Assembly: GCA_030591825.1 (NCBI GenBank)
Contig: JAUVAG010000006.1
Coordinates: 1 to 13,044, forward strand
Length of the DNA: 13,044 nucleotides
Source of the DNA: Dethiosulfatibacter sp.
GTDB lineage: Bacteria; Bacillota; Clostridia; Tissierellales; Dethiosulfatibacteraceae
Direction of reading: 5' to 3'
The translations under genes and the position numbers were made by a program. Of the stretch, positions 1 to 9,182 are shown one piece after another. Every line of letters begins with the position of its first letter. Position 1 is the stretch's first letter. The notes under the pieces are model-generated. The model was not told where the DNA came from. It saw only the letters and a list, made by a program, of their open reading frames with translations, and did no database searches.

Positions 1-462
1 CACTACCATATTACTTATATCCTGAGCAACCTCAAGAGAAGGTGTCTCTGAAACTCCAATATATGAATCAACAACTTCATAGCCTCTGGCATTGAAGTAA
101 TCTCTTCCCTTGGATCCTATGGTTATAATCTTTGCACTACTTTTATCATTCACACTTTGTTCAACCAGCTTGCAGATATTGGAATTATAGCCACCGGCCA
201 ATCCTCTATCACCTGTTATTACAATATAAAGAGTACTGTTAACTTCTCTATTGTCAACAAAAGGATGTCTGATTCCCTTGGAGTGTGTCATTATTTCTGT
301 TATTGAATTTAATATTTTATTAAAATACGGTTTTGATGCATCAAGCTTGGTTCTCGCCCTTTTGAGCTTTGCAGTGGCAACCAGTTCCATAGCTTTTGTA
401 ATCTGCTTTGTGCTGGTAACACTTTTGATCCTTCGCTTGATATCATTCATATTCTGACCCAA
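1..462 (-). CDS. atpG: ATP synthase F1 gamma subunit, partial (C-terminus off window)
   Basis: Central-shaft subunit of F1, which couples rotation of the c-ring to catalysis in the alpha/beta hexamer. I translated 154 residues from the start to the window edge. The N-terminus has the family signature NDIKRRIKSV followed by TKQITKAMELVA, and further on comes ITGDRGLAGGYN, the conserved gamma motif. Full-length gammas are about 285 residues, so roughly the last 45% lies outside. The start is a TTG at 460-462: AGGAGG at 470-475 sits 7 nt upstream of it, while the first ATG (448-450) is four codons inside and poorly spaced. It follows atpA with a 31-nt gap and is last in the visible part of the operon; atpD and atpC would be expected beyond position 1. 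Confidence 0.95.
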   Translation of the reverse strand, partial: MGQNMNDIKRRIKSVTSTKQITKAMELVATAKLKRARTKLDASKPYFNKILNSITEIMTHSKGIRHPFVDNREVNSTLYIVITGDRGLAGGYNSNICKLVEQSVNDKSSAKIITIGSKGRDYFNARGYEVVDSYIGVSETPSLEVAQDISNMVV

Positions 463-493
463 CTCTTCACCTCCTGACCATCATAGCCAGTAT

Positions 494-2005
<1,512 letters not shown>

Positions 2006-2021
2006 TTATATCACCCCTGTC

Positions 2022-2564
2022 CTATACTATTATTTCTTTCAAACTTATTTGTAAATTATTCAGTTTTCCTTTAAGTGTACCGTCAATAACTTGGTCTCCA
2101 AGTTTGATCAATACTCCACCTAGAACACTTTTGTCTATTTCATTTATCAATTCGACTTCTTTTCCTGTAATTGATTCAAGTTTCTTAGTTAAAGAATCCT
2201 TTTCATCTTTTCCAAGTAGAACAGTTGTAATGGCAGTGGCTTTCACAATACCCTTATGTTCATAAATCAAATTTTCAAATTGTTCAACTATTGAATACAA
2301 ATCCTTGACCCTTCTCTTGTCAAGAAGTATCTTCATGAAGTTGTTTATTTCGTTGGTGGCCTTGCCTTTAAAAACTTCATCAACAATTTTCTTCTTTTCT
2401 TCAGTGTTGATTTTAGGAGATATAAGTATCTCGTAAAAATCCGGATATTCCCTAAACATGTCTCTGACAACTTTAAGTTCTTCCATAAACACATCAAGAT
2501 TATTGTTTTCAAGTCCCACCTCGAACAAAGCTCGAGAATATGTTTTAGCTACTCGTTCTGCCAT
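2022..2564 (-). CDS. atpH: ATP synthase F1 delta subunit
   Basis: Peripheral-stalk subunit (OSCP homologue) that ties the top of the alpha/beta hexamer to the b subunits. At 180 residues it is the normal size. The N-terminal six-helix domain opens with AERVAKTYSRALFEVGLE, the usual delta signature, and the C-terminal part contains LGGVLIKLGDQVIDGTLKGKLNNL, the typical conserved end. The stop of atpF (TAA, 2564-2566) overlaps its ATG by one base, a sign of translational coupling. Located between atpF and atpA as expected. Confidence 0.96.
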   Translation of the reverse strand: MAERVAKTYSRALFEVGLENNNLDVFMEELKVVRDMFREYPDFYEILISPKINTEEKKKIVDEVFKGKATNEINNFMKILLDKRRVKDLYSIVEQFENLIYEHKGIVKATAITTVLLGKDEKDSLTKKLESITGKEVELINEIDKSVLGGVLIKLGDQVIDGTLKGKLNNLQISLKEIIV

Positions 2565-3061
2565 TAATTATCCCCTACCTGTTCTATGAATTTGTTGACA
2601 AGTATTTTGTTCTTCTCTTCGTCAACTTCACTTTCAAGCACTTTTGTTGCTGCCAATATAGCCAGTGAAGATATTTCATCCTTAACTTCATTGATGACTT
2701 TCTTCCTTTCCAGAGCTATATCCACTTCAGCTTTTTCTTTTTGTTTTTCAGCTGCTTCTCTTGCTTCCTTAAGGATTCTGCTTGACTTTACATCAGCATT
2801 TTTTGTAGCAATTGAAACAATTTCTCTTCCTTCATCTTCAACAGATTGAAGCTTTTCAATATACTCTACCTTGAATGTCTCAGCTTCATTGCTAATTCTT
2901 TCAGCGTCGTTTAATGAATCGAAAATACTTTTTTCTCTTGCTTCTATAACTTCAGTAACTGGAGCAAACAAGAATTTTTTCAAAAGTAAATACAAAATGA
3001 ATGTATTAAGAATCTGAAAAACAAATGTCCAGTTTAATTCTACTAGTCCTGCTTTAAGCAT
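2564..3061 (-). CDS. atpF: ATP synthase Fo b subunit
   Basis: Peripheral-stalk subunit of 165 residues. One membrane helix near the N-terminus (about 11-32, FVFQILNTFILYLLLKKFLF) is followed by the conserved FAPVTEVIEAREKSI entry into a long charged helix (about 45-160) that dimerises as a right-handed coiled coil and contacts delta. The start is supported by GGAGG about 6-7 nt upstream of the ATG. The last base of its stop codon is the first base of atpH. A single b gene is present in the window. Confidence 0.96.
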   Translation of the reverse strand: MLKAGLVELNWTFVFQILNTFILYLLLKKFLFAPVTEVIEAREKSIFDSLNDAERISNEAETFKVEYIEKLQSVEDEGREIVSIATKNADVKSSRILKEAREAAEKQKEKAEVDIALERKKVINEVKDEISSLAILAATKVLESEVDEEKNKILVNKFIEQVGDN

Positions 3062-3112
3062 TCAGCTGCCTCCTTTCATTATTCTTATAGGAAATTATCG
3101 CGTTTTCCTATA

Positions 3113-3391
<279 letters not shown>

Positions 3392-3419
3392 CTAAAATTC
3401 AAATTTAATAGATTTTATA

Positions 3420-3995
<576 letters not shown>

Positions 3996-4727
3996 TTAAT
4001 CCATTGCCATTGATACATTTACCATGGTCAACATAGTAAATATGAATGATTGTAGCACGCCTGCGAACAAATCAAAATAAATATGAAGCACTGCAGGAAT
4101 ACCTGTTTGAAAAATCGGTGGTGCTGCGGGTCCTAAAACTTTGACACTTAATGCTTCCAATGCACCGTATATCAAATTCATGATAATAAGTCCACCCACT
4201 ATGTTTCCGAATAAACGAAAACCAAGTGAAATCGGCGTTGCCAGTTCTCCTATGATGTTAAGGGGCAGCATGGGCGCCAATGGTTCTGCGAATCCTTTCA
4301 AGTATTTTCCTATACCCTTCCTTCTTGCACCACAGATATGAATCATGGTGAAGGTAATCATTGCAAGTCCCATGGTTGTATTGACATCCGCTGTAGGAGG
4401 TCTAAAACCAATCAAGCCTGCTAAATTCGCTATAGCTAAAAATATCAAAATAGTTCCCATATATGGTGAAAAACTTTTCTTGTCTTCTCCCATTGTTTGC
4501 GCTGTCAAATTGTTTATGGCATCAATAAGCATTTCAAGAACAATTTGTCCTCTTCCAGGCACCTTTTTCAGGTTTCTGGTTGCCTTGATGGACAGTAAAA
4601 CAACTACAGCCATTATCAGCCATGTTACCGTAACAGTTTCTGTAATTTTAAAAGTGCCTAAAACTTCAAGAAATTTAATTTTCACTCCCGAATCCCAGAC
4701 AATATAAGGGCCAAATCCAGTATCCAT
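3996..4727 (-). CDS. atpB: ATP synthase Fo a subunit
   Basis: Stator membrane subunit that provides the two ion half-channels. It has 243 residues with five to six membrane segments. The essential stator arginine is visible in SLGFRLFGNIVGG (R171 counting from the ATG), and the C-terminal helices contain LHIYFDLFAGVLQSFIFTML, the usual signature. I start it at the ATG at 4725-4727 rather than the in-frame GTG one codon earlier: GGAGG lies 7 nt before the ATG but only 4 nt before the GTG. The ATG overlaps the atpI stop by one base (TGATG), which implies coupled translation. It lies directly upstream of the two c genes, its rotor partners. Confidence 0.96.
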   Translation of the reverse strand: MDTGFGPYIVWDSGVKIKFLEVLGTFKITETVTVTWLIMAVVVLLSIKATRNLKKVPGRGQIVLEMLIDAINNLTAQTMGEDKKSFSPYMGTILIFLAIANLAGLIGFRPPTADVNTTMGLAMITFTMIHICGARRKGIGKYLKGFAEPLAPMLPLNIIGELATPISLGFRLFGNIVGGLIIMNLIYGALEALSVKVLGPAAPPIFQTGIPAVLHIYFDLFAGVLQSFIFTMLTMVNVSMAMD

Positions 4728-5134
4728 CACTTTTCCTCCTTTCTTCTAAAAATTCTTTTATAATATTCCCTGTCATTAAATACGTTAGTAACAAGTATTA
4801 TAAACTTAATAGACAATAGTCCTATGACTGTTGCCAGTGCGTTGATATAGTCCGCTTTAATAGAGATTATTAGCACCACGGCCATTATGCCAAACCTTAT
4901 AAAATAACTTATGGATGCATAGGCCTGGGCACCTCCAGGGTTCATCTTGACAGCTTTTTCAACTGTCCTTGCCAGTTGCATGAAATTCAGTATGCCTATG
5001 AGACCTCCGAAAATATAGCCGTAGGTCCATTTTAAAGGTTCATTCAAAAAAAGGAATGAAAATACTATTAAAACGCATAATACAATCAAGTTGATCTTTA
5101 TTATCTTCACTTGCAGTTCTGCTGTTCCGTTCAT
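4727..5134 (-). CDS. atpI: ATP synthase protein I
   Basis: Small membrane protein of 135 residues with four predicted helices (about 11-29, 35-52, 72-90, 97-115) and a basic C-terminal tail. It occupies the atpI position before atpB. In the family, AtpI assists assembly of the c-ring and may affect Mg2+ uptake; the precise role is not settled. Start: ATG with GGAG about 7 nt upstream. Its stop overlaps the atpB start. Sequence conservation in this family is low, so the call rests mainly on topology, length and position. Confidence 0.88.
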   Translation of the reverse strand: MNGTAELQVKIIKINLIVLCVLIVFSFLFLNEPLKWTYGYIFGGLIGILNFMQLARTVEKAVKMNPGGAQAYASISYFIRFGIMAVVLIISIKADYINALATVIGLLSIKFIILVTNVFNDREYYKRIFRRKEEK

Positions 5135-5172
5135 AATTCACTCCAATAACTTTAATAACTAACATACTTCAA

Positions 5173-5394
5173 TCACTTCTTCTTGTTGTCCTTCATTGCA
5201 ATTTTGTACAAATTCATAAAGGCTGCTCCAGTTCCCAGAATGATACATATGAGAAGAAATTTATTCCCTGTACCAAGTTTATCGTCTAAAAAACGACCTA
5301 CGAGAAGTCCTCCAAAGATGGGGACTATCATCATGATGCCTATTTGGGTTATAAGCGCCAGGTTTTGGAAAATTTTCATTTTATTATTATCCAT
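5173..5394 (-). CDS. atpZ: AtpZ/AtpI-family membrane protein, first gene of the atp operon
   Basis: A 73-residue protein with two membrane helices (about 14-34 and 45-63) linked by GRFLDDKLGTG, the hallmark of the small AtpZ-type ('F0F1-ATPase subunit', Ca/Mg-transport related) proteins encoded ahead of atpI in Firmicutes. Family members help ring assembly or divalent cation transport; the exact activity here is unknown. The Shine-Dalgarno sequence GAGGTGG (5399-5405) begins right where the second structured RNA copy ends, only 4 nt before the ATG, so translation could respond directly to folding of that RNA. It is the first coding region after the roughly 320-nt leader. Confidence 0.85.
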   Translation of the reverse strand: MDNNKMKIFQNLALITQIGIMMIVPIFGGLLVGRFLDDKLGTGNKFLLICIILGTGAAFMNLYKIAMKDNKKK

Positions 5395-5398
5395 GCCG

Positions 5399-5405
5399 CC
5401 ACCTC
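5399..5405 (-). promoter_or_regulatory. Ribosome binding site abutting the leader RNA
   Basis: GAGGTGG, 4 nt before the atpZ ATG. Its first base is also the last base of the conserved TTTCTTG block of the adjacent RNA element. In RNA copy 1, an upstream segment around 5511-5520 (AGGAAAG and preceding bases) can pair with CTTTCTTGAG and so reach into this site. That pairing is drawn by eye. Confidence 0.6.
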
Positions 5406-5528
5406 AAGAAAGCAGCTTTCGCTGCGTTATCGACAAAGTCGATATTCAAACCGCGAAGGAAAGTATCCTAATCCACATATCACAATAATTCACAGTGATA
5501 TGTACATTTGACTTTCCTAGGCTAAAAC
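5405..5528 (-). promoter_or_regulatory. Structured leader RNA, copy 1: candidate Na+-I (DUF1646-type) riboswitch
   Basis: A 124-nt element immediately before atpZ. Helices visible by eye: 5457-5464 with 5511-5518 (8 bp) enclosing a 9-bp hairpin 5475-5483/5495-5503; a 7-bp hairpin 5428-5434/5438-5444 with a 3-nt loop; and GCAGC/GCTGC with a GAAA loop (5412-5425). Blocks shared with copy 2, in RNA sense: GTTnTAGC at the 5' end, GGAAAG, TTCCTTCGCG, AAC before the last hairpin, and TTTCTTG at the 3' end. Hairpin stems differ in sequence between copies but keep pairing, which indicates selection on RNA structure. An alternative fold is possible: a local AGGA/TCCT hairpin frees GGAAAG to pair with the 3' CTTTCTT. 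The Na+ assignment comes from gene context (Na+-type ATP synthase, antiporter), consistent with the published Na+-I class; I could not run a covariance search. Confidence 0.78.
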
Positions 5529-5581
5529 TAAATAATCTGTGTATATTTTTATTAATCATCAATATTCAATTTTCACGCGGC

Positions 5582-5704
5582 CAAGAAACAGCTCCGCTGT
5601 GTTAACTGCATAAACAGTTATTAAGACGCGAAGGAACGTTTCCTTAAAGCATAACACCAACACTTCACGGGGTTATGCATATTTTAACTTTCCAAAGCTA
5701 GAAC
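5582..5704 (-). promoter_or_regulatory. Structured leader RNA, copy 2 (upstream copy): candidate Na+-I riboswitch
   Basis: A 123-nt element with the same architecture as copy 1, 53 nt upstream of it. Helices: 5633-5640 with 5686-5693 (7 of 8 pairs) enclosing a 7-bp hairpin 5649-5655/5672-5678; TAACTG/CAGTTA hairpin 5603-5608/5615-5620; and ACAGC/GCTGT with a 3-nt loop (5588-5600). The ten-base block at 5627-5636 is identical to 5452-5461 of copy 1. The loop and stem changes relative to copy 1 are compensatory in the last hairpin (G-C to A-T at its base) and in the middle hairpin. It begins about 10 nt after the predicted transcription start, so the leader is made almost wholly of the two elements. 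Confidence 0.76.
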
Positions 5705-5720
5705 AAACGCCACATAAAAA

Positions 5721-5749
5721 AGTATATATCTTTTTTGTTGGAAAATCAA
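5721..5749 (-). promoter_or_regulatory. Promoter of the atp operon leader
   Basis: TTGATT (-35, 5744-5749), 17-bp spacer, TATACT (-10, 5721-5726), read on the minus strand. Transcription would start near 5714, just before RNA copy 2, giving a leader of about 320 nt before atpZ. The match to a housekeeping sigma promoter and the position directly in front of the tandem RNA support it. Confidence 0.68.
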
Positions 5750-6289
5750 TACATTCATTGCTTCAAACACAACTAAATTTGACCATCGTTTTCCCAAATA
5801 CATAATCTTCAAATTGATTTTAAAAAGCACGTATAATACTGTATACAATTCATTTTTCCTACAAAAAAAGAGCAACAAAACAAACGCATCTTACGCGTAT
5901 TCGCTTAATTACTCCATACTATACAAAAACACAACTCTGTCCAACACAGCGATTTCTCACGTTAGTGTTCCACACAAGCTATACTATACAATCAACATAA
6001 TGAATATTAACATAATTAACAGTCCATGTCAATGGAAATCGGGAATATTTTGTTAAATTAATAACAAAAATTACTAAGATTTTTTTTAACCCTCCTGGGC
6101 AGATGTTAGCCCATGTCATTCATTTACACTTAATATTTGATAAGCCAAAACCTCTAGCTATTCATACCACATTCATTAGCCTACCATTGCTCATATGTGA
6201 CAACTTTATAGCCACTTTCAAAAAACTTTCTAAACTTGTTAAAAATATAGCATACAATGGTTGATAACGTATATAGTAGTTTATTTAAC
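5750..6289 (-). other. Intergenic stretch without a recognisable gene
   Basis: About 540 bp of AT-rich sequence between the wecB terminator and the atp leader promoter. I see no convincing coding region: the short open frames on both strands lack ribosome binding sites and family features. It contains a second promoter-like sequence (6004-6032), three related AT-rich repeats of the form ATACT-ATACAA (5836-5848 with two extra bases, 5916-5926, 5981-5991), and one short hairpin TGGGC/GCCCA (6096-6113) that has no T-run in either direction. No tRNA or known small RNA is recognised. Confidence 0.6.
6004..6032 (-). promoter_or_regulatory. Possible distal promoter for the atp operon
   Basis: TTGACA (6027-6032), 17-bp spacer, TAATAT (6004-6009) on the minus strand, a close match to the housekeeping consensus. 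It would give a leader of about 600 nt and would still read through both RNA elements. It could instead drive an unrecognised small RNA. AT-rich sequence raises the chance of accidental matches, but the perfect -35 with ideal spacing is notable. Confidence 0.5.
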
Positions 6290-6314
6290 AAAAAACGAAC
6301 CCTTTTCAGAGTTC
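6290..6314 (-). terminator. Rho-independent terminator after wecB
   Basis: GAACTC/GGGTTC stem (6 bp with one G-U pair, 6297-6302/6309-6314), six-base loop TGAAAA, followed in transcript sense by GTTTTTTG. It lies 12 nt after the wecB stop codon and separates the preceding operon from the atp genes. Confidence 0.8.
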
Positions 6315-6325
6315 ACTAATTGATA

Positions 6326-7441
6326 TTATTTATTTAAAAGTATATCTCGTATTCTCTCAGCTGACTTTCCGTCACCGTAGGGATTTACCGCATTTGCCAT
6401 TTTTTTGTAGCTTTCTTCGTTCCTGACAAGGTCCGTCAACATTTCATAAACTGTCTCTTCTTCAACTCCTGCAAGTTTTGCAGTTCCTGCCGTTATTCCC
6501 TCAGGTCTTTCTGTTTCTCTTCTTACGACGAGAACCGGCTTTCCAAGAGACGGGGCTTCTTCCTGTATTCCACCGGAATCAGTAACCACTATATGACATT
6601 TCCCTATTAGATTTGCAAAAGGAAGATAATCAACAGGCTCAATCAGATGAACCTTGTCATTTTCACCAAAAACTTCCCTGGCGATTTCCCTTACCTTGGG
6701 ATTAAGGTGCACTGGATAAATGACTTCAACATCACCATTTTCCTCTACTACCCTTTTTACTGCAGTAAAAATATTTCTCATTGGCTGACCCAGATTTTCC
6801 CTTCTATGAGAAGTAAGAAGTACCACCTTTTTGTTTTCATAATCGATTTCATTGAGGAGATCGTCCTCAAATACATATTCGTCGTCAACAACCTGGAGCA
6901 ATGCATCTATTACTGTATTTCCTGTAATGAATATCTTGTCCTCGGGATAGTCTTCCTTTAAAAGATTGTTCCTCGAATTTTCAGTTGGAGCAAAATGGTA
7001 CTCGGTGACCACTCCAGTCATCTTTCTGTTAGCCTCCTCAGGATATGGGGAATAGATGTTTCCACTTCTAAGCCCAGCCTCTATATGGCCAACCTTCACA
7101 CCATTGTAAAAACCTGCAAGAGCTCCAGCAAAAACAGTAGTAGTATCACCCTGTACCAAAAGTACGTCAGGACCAAACTCCTTAATGACCTTCTCTATAC
7201 CCTTCATTGCCCTTTCCGTAATCTGCGAAAGAGACTGCCCGTGCTCAAAAATATCCAAATCATAATCCGGCTCTATATCAAAAATCTTTAAAACCTGATC
7301 AAGCATTTCCCTGTGCTGCGCCGTAACACAAACCCTGTGGTCTATTTCAACCTCATCATTGAGAACCTTCACAACAGGAGACATCTTAACAGCCTCCGGT
7401 CTCGTCCCAAATACAGTGAGGACCTTTAGTTTTTCACTCAT
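6326..7441 (-). CDS. wecB: UDP-N-acetylglucosamine 2-epimerase (non-hydrolysing)
   Basis: Interconverts UDP-GlcNAc and UDP-ManNAc in the cytoplasm, supplying ManNAc for cell-wall polymers; also called MnaA. The protein is 371 residues, typical length, with a GT-B double Rossmann fold. Visible motifs: FGTRPEAVKMSP at the N-terminus, VQGDTTTVFAGALAGF, GHIEAGLRSG, LTSHRREN, and DSGGIQEEAPSLGKPVLVVR followed by ETERPE near the C-terminus. I start at the ATG at 7439-7441 with GGAG 6 nt upstream; a TTG four codons earlier overlaps that ribosome binding site. It follows tagO, whose product makes the lipid-linked GlcNAc on which ManNAc is added, so the pair forms the start of a teichoic-acid-like linkage unit pathway. 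Confidence 0.95.
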   Translation of the reverse strand: MSEKLKVLTVFGTRPEAVKMSPVVKVLNDEVEIDHRVCVTAQHREMLDQVLKIFDIEPDYDLDIFEHGQSLSQITERAMKGIEKVIKEFGPDVLLVQGDTTTVFAGALAGFYNGVKVGHIEAGLRSGNIYSPYPEEANRKMTGVVTEYHFAPTENSRNNLLKEDYPEDKIFITGNTVIDALLQVVDDEYVFEDDLLNEIDYENKKVVLLTSHRRENLGQPMRNIFTAVKRVVEENGDVEVIYPVHLNPKVREIAREVFGENDKVHLIEPVDYLPFANLIGKCHIVVTDSGGIQEEAPSLGKPVLVVRRETERPEGITAGTAKLAGVEEETVYEMLTDLVRNEESYKKMANAVNPYGDGKSAERIRDILLNK

Positions 7442-7505
7442 ATAATTCTCCAATCATTCTAAAATTTAATTTCTGCTGTAATTTATTAAAGTATCAAACT
7501 CTTCG

Positions 7506-7511
7506 ATTATA
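7506..7511 (-). promoter_or_regulatory. Possible extended -10 promoter for wecB
   Basis: TGTTATAAT on the minus strand forms an extended -10 element (TG-n-TATAAT); the -10 itself is 7506-7511. The -35 region is poor and falls inside the arm of the adjacent palindrome. If active it would let wecB be transcribed independently of tagO. Confidence 0.35.
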
Positions 7512-7516
7512 ACAAA

Positions 7517-7625
7517 CAAGAATCATGAACTTCAGCGAGGTCTCGACTTGGAGGTACGACAATCTACCTAATTAAATAAGAGATTATCGTACCGACGGAG
7601 TAGGGAGCTGAATTCATGATTCTTG
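7517..7625. repeat. 109-bp near-perfect palindrome between tagO and wecB
   Basis: Outer arms 7517-7536 and 7607-7625 pair over 19 bp with a single unpaired base (7530). Inner arms 7553-7565 and 7581-7593 pair over 12 of 13 positions, and the remaining one is a G-U wobble if the minus strand is the RNA. The apical loop is 15 nt (7566-7580), and the segments 7537-7552 and 7594-7606 form an internal loop. It starts 14 nt past the tagO stop. It could be a processing or attenuation hairpin in the operon transcript, or a small palindromic (MITE-like or REP-like) insertion. No transposase or clear target duplication is visible, and no T-run of terminator quality follows. Confidence 0.75.
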
Positions 7626-7639
7626 TACCCTTTGAAGGG

Positions 7640-8671
7640 CTAAATTTTCTTCTTGTCTCCCTTAAGGAGTCCAATCTTACCTCCAGCAAGCACTATCAAC
7701 CCTGCGGCCACTGCTACAACGACAGTTCCTGCAACAGGCTCGGAATCGGCTATGAATATGGCAGCTGCACCAAATGCTATGCTTATAACATAAAGAATCA
7801 ACACTGTTTCTTTCTGGGAAAATCCTATATCCAAAAGTCTGTGATGAACATGACCCTTGTCAGCTTCCATTATTGGTTTCTTGTTTATCATCCTTCTGAC
7901 TATTGCAAAAGATGTATCAAAAATAGGTATGCCCAGTACAAATACCATTACAACTATTGTTACGGCAGTAACTGTTTTCATAACTCCCGTTATGGACAAC
8001 ACGGCGAGCATATATCCTAGAAACAGTGCCCCGGTGTCTCCCATGAATATCTTTGCCGGATTGAAATTAAAGGGCAAAAATCCAAGGGATGCACCTGCTA
8101 TTATTGCGCATTCTATAACTATAAAATAGAATCCATTAATAGCAGAAATCACCATGAGTGTTGTTGCCGCAATGGCTGCAACACCGGAAGCTAGTCCATC
8201 TATTCCATCAATAAGATTTATTGTATTTGTTATGCCCACTATCCAGAACAAGGTTGCAGGAATGGATAGATTTACAAGGTATACAAATTCGGAGGTTGGG
8301 AATGGATTGCTTATCCACTGTATCTTTACTCCTCCGTATAATGCTATCAAAGCCGCAACTATCTGTGCCGCCATTTTCCATTTTGCAGATATATCCTTTA
8401 TATCGTCAACAAGACCTGTAAAGAATATAATTGTTCCCCCTGCAATTATTGAAATACTCATTCTATCTATTTCTGTGAAAAGCAGCATGCATATTATTGT
8501 TGATGCATATATTGCGGCTCCACCAAGATATGGTATAGGCTCCTTGTGAAGTTTCCTTGGATCCTTTGGGTGATCAAGTACATCCAGCTTAAAGGCCAGT
8601 TTTCTAGCATATGGTGTGAATAAAAAGGACAGCATAAATGCTACAGCAAATGCTACAACTATTAATTTCAT
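7640..8671 (-). CDS. tagO: Undecaprenyl-phosphate N-acetylglucosaminyl 1-phosphate transferase (TagO/WecA)
   Basis: Integral membrane enzyme that moves GlcNAc-1-phosphate from UDP-GlcNAc to undecaprenyl phosphate, the first step of teichoic acid or related wall glycopolymers. It has 343 residues and about 10-11 membrane helices. Family motifs are all visible: PDPRKLHKEPIPYLGG-like entry (DHPKDPRKLHKEPIPYLGG), GLVDDIKDIS (Asp pair), NTINLIDGIDGLASG, FNFNPAKIFMGDTGALFLGY and the cytoplasmic HVHHRLLDIGFS loop that separates WecA/TagO from MraY. The start is the ATG at 8669-8671, one base after the comEB stop, with GAGG near the end of comEB; an in-frame longer frame inside comEB has no support and would add a non-family extension. 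Confidence 0.94.
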   Translation of the reverse strand: MKLIVVAFAVAFMLSFLFTPYARKLAFKLDVLDHPKDPRKLHKEPIPYLGGAAIYASTIICMLLFTEIDRMSISIIAGGTIIFFTGLVDDIKDISAKWKMAAQIVAALIALYGGVKIQWISNPFPTSEFVYLVNLSIPATLFWIVGITNTINLIDGIDGLASGVAAIAATTLMVISAINGFYFIVIECAIIAGASLGFLPFNFNPAKIFMGDTGALFLGYMLAVLSITGVMKTVTAVTIVVMVFVLGIPIFDTSFAIVRRMINKKPIMEADKGHVHHRLLDIGFSQKETVLILYVISIAFGAAAIFIADSEPVAGTVVVAVAAGLIVLAGGKIGLLKGDKKKI

Positions 8672-8672
8672 T

Positions 8673-9182
8673 TTATATACCCTCTTCCTCATTGATGGAT
8701 TTGGAAAGTTCTTTTGGAAGCTTTTCCTCTGCAATCCACTTTTCTACACTTATTTGTCTATAGTTTTCCTTATCGTCTCTTATTACTATATCTTTTATTC
8801 CTGCATTTATTATCATTCTTTTGCACATAATACAGGAATCCGTATTTTCCACATATTCTCCTGTTGAATATTCCCTTCCTACAAGAAATATCGTGCTGTC
8901 CATCATGTCCCTTCTCGAAGCCGATATTATTGCATTAGCCTCAGCATGTACACTTCTACACAGCTCATAGTTGGTTCCTGATGGAATATTCATCTCCGTC
9001 CTCAAACAATATCCAAGGTCGGAACAGTTTTTACGTCCCCTGGGAGCACCTGTGTATCCTGTTGAAATTATTTCATCGTGTTTAACAATTACCGCACCAT
9101 AGTTTCTTCTGAGACAGGTACCTCTGTTCAGCACCGTATCAGCTATATCGAGATAATAGTTCAATTTGTCTCTTCTTAGCAT
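8673..9182 (-). CDS. comEB: dCMP deaminase (ComEB family)
   Basis: Zinc-dependent deaminase converting dCMP to dUMP for dTTP synthesis. It has 169 residues. The catalytic site is visible as HAEANA (H79, E81) and CIMC (C117, C120); the residue before the first of these cysteines is Ser rather than the common Pro. Additional cysteines C23, C53, C59 and C75 fit the second zinc site found in this group. LRRNYGAVIVKHDEIISTGYTGAPRG is a strong family match. Its ATG lies inside the last codons of rpiB (7-bp overlap, different frame), and it is followed after one base by tagO. The name ComEB is historical; no competence role is implied. Confidence 0.93.
   Translation of the reverse strand: MLRRDKLNYYLDIADTVLNRGTCLRRNYGAVIVKHDEIISTGYTGAPRGRKNCSDLGYCLRTEMNIPSGTNYELCRSVHAEANAIISASRRDMMDSTIFLVGREYSTGEYVENTDSCIMCKRMIINAGIKDIVIRDDKENYRQISVEKWIAEEKLPKELSKSINEEEGI

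Noticed and set aside
5405..5425. GCAGC-GAAA-GCTGC followed by TTTCTT read as an intrinsic terminator
   Set aside because: The stem is short, the T-run is broken by C, and hairpin plus flanks are conserved in all three copies including bases outside a terminator's needs; it is better explained as part of the structured RNA.
5405..5704. Leader RNA considered as a c-di-AMP, c-di-GMP or tetrahydrofolate riboswitch
   Set aside because: The characteristic conserved cores of those classes, as I know them, are not present, and the downstream genes point to sodium energetics instead.
5684..5878. A 64-residue open frame on the minus strand before the atp leader
   Set aside because: It overlaps the predicted promoter and the start of the RNA element, has no good ribosome binding site and resembles no known family.
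6096..6113. TGGGC/GCCCA hairpin near a GGAGGG sequence
   Set aside because: No T-run follows on either strand and no start codon follows GGAGGG at a usable distance, so it is neither a terminator nor a gene start.
8672..8734. Longer tagO start inside comEB
   Set aside because: The added residues are basic and unlike the family N-terminus, which begins directly with the first membrane helix at the ATG at 8671.
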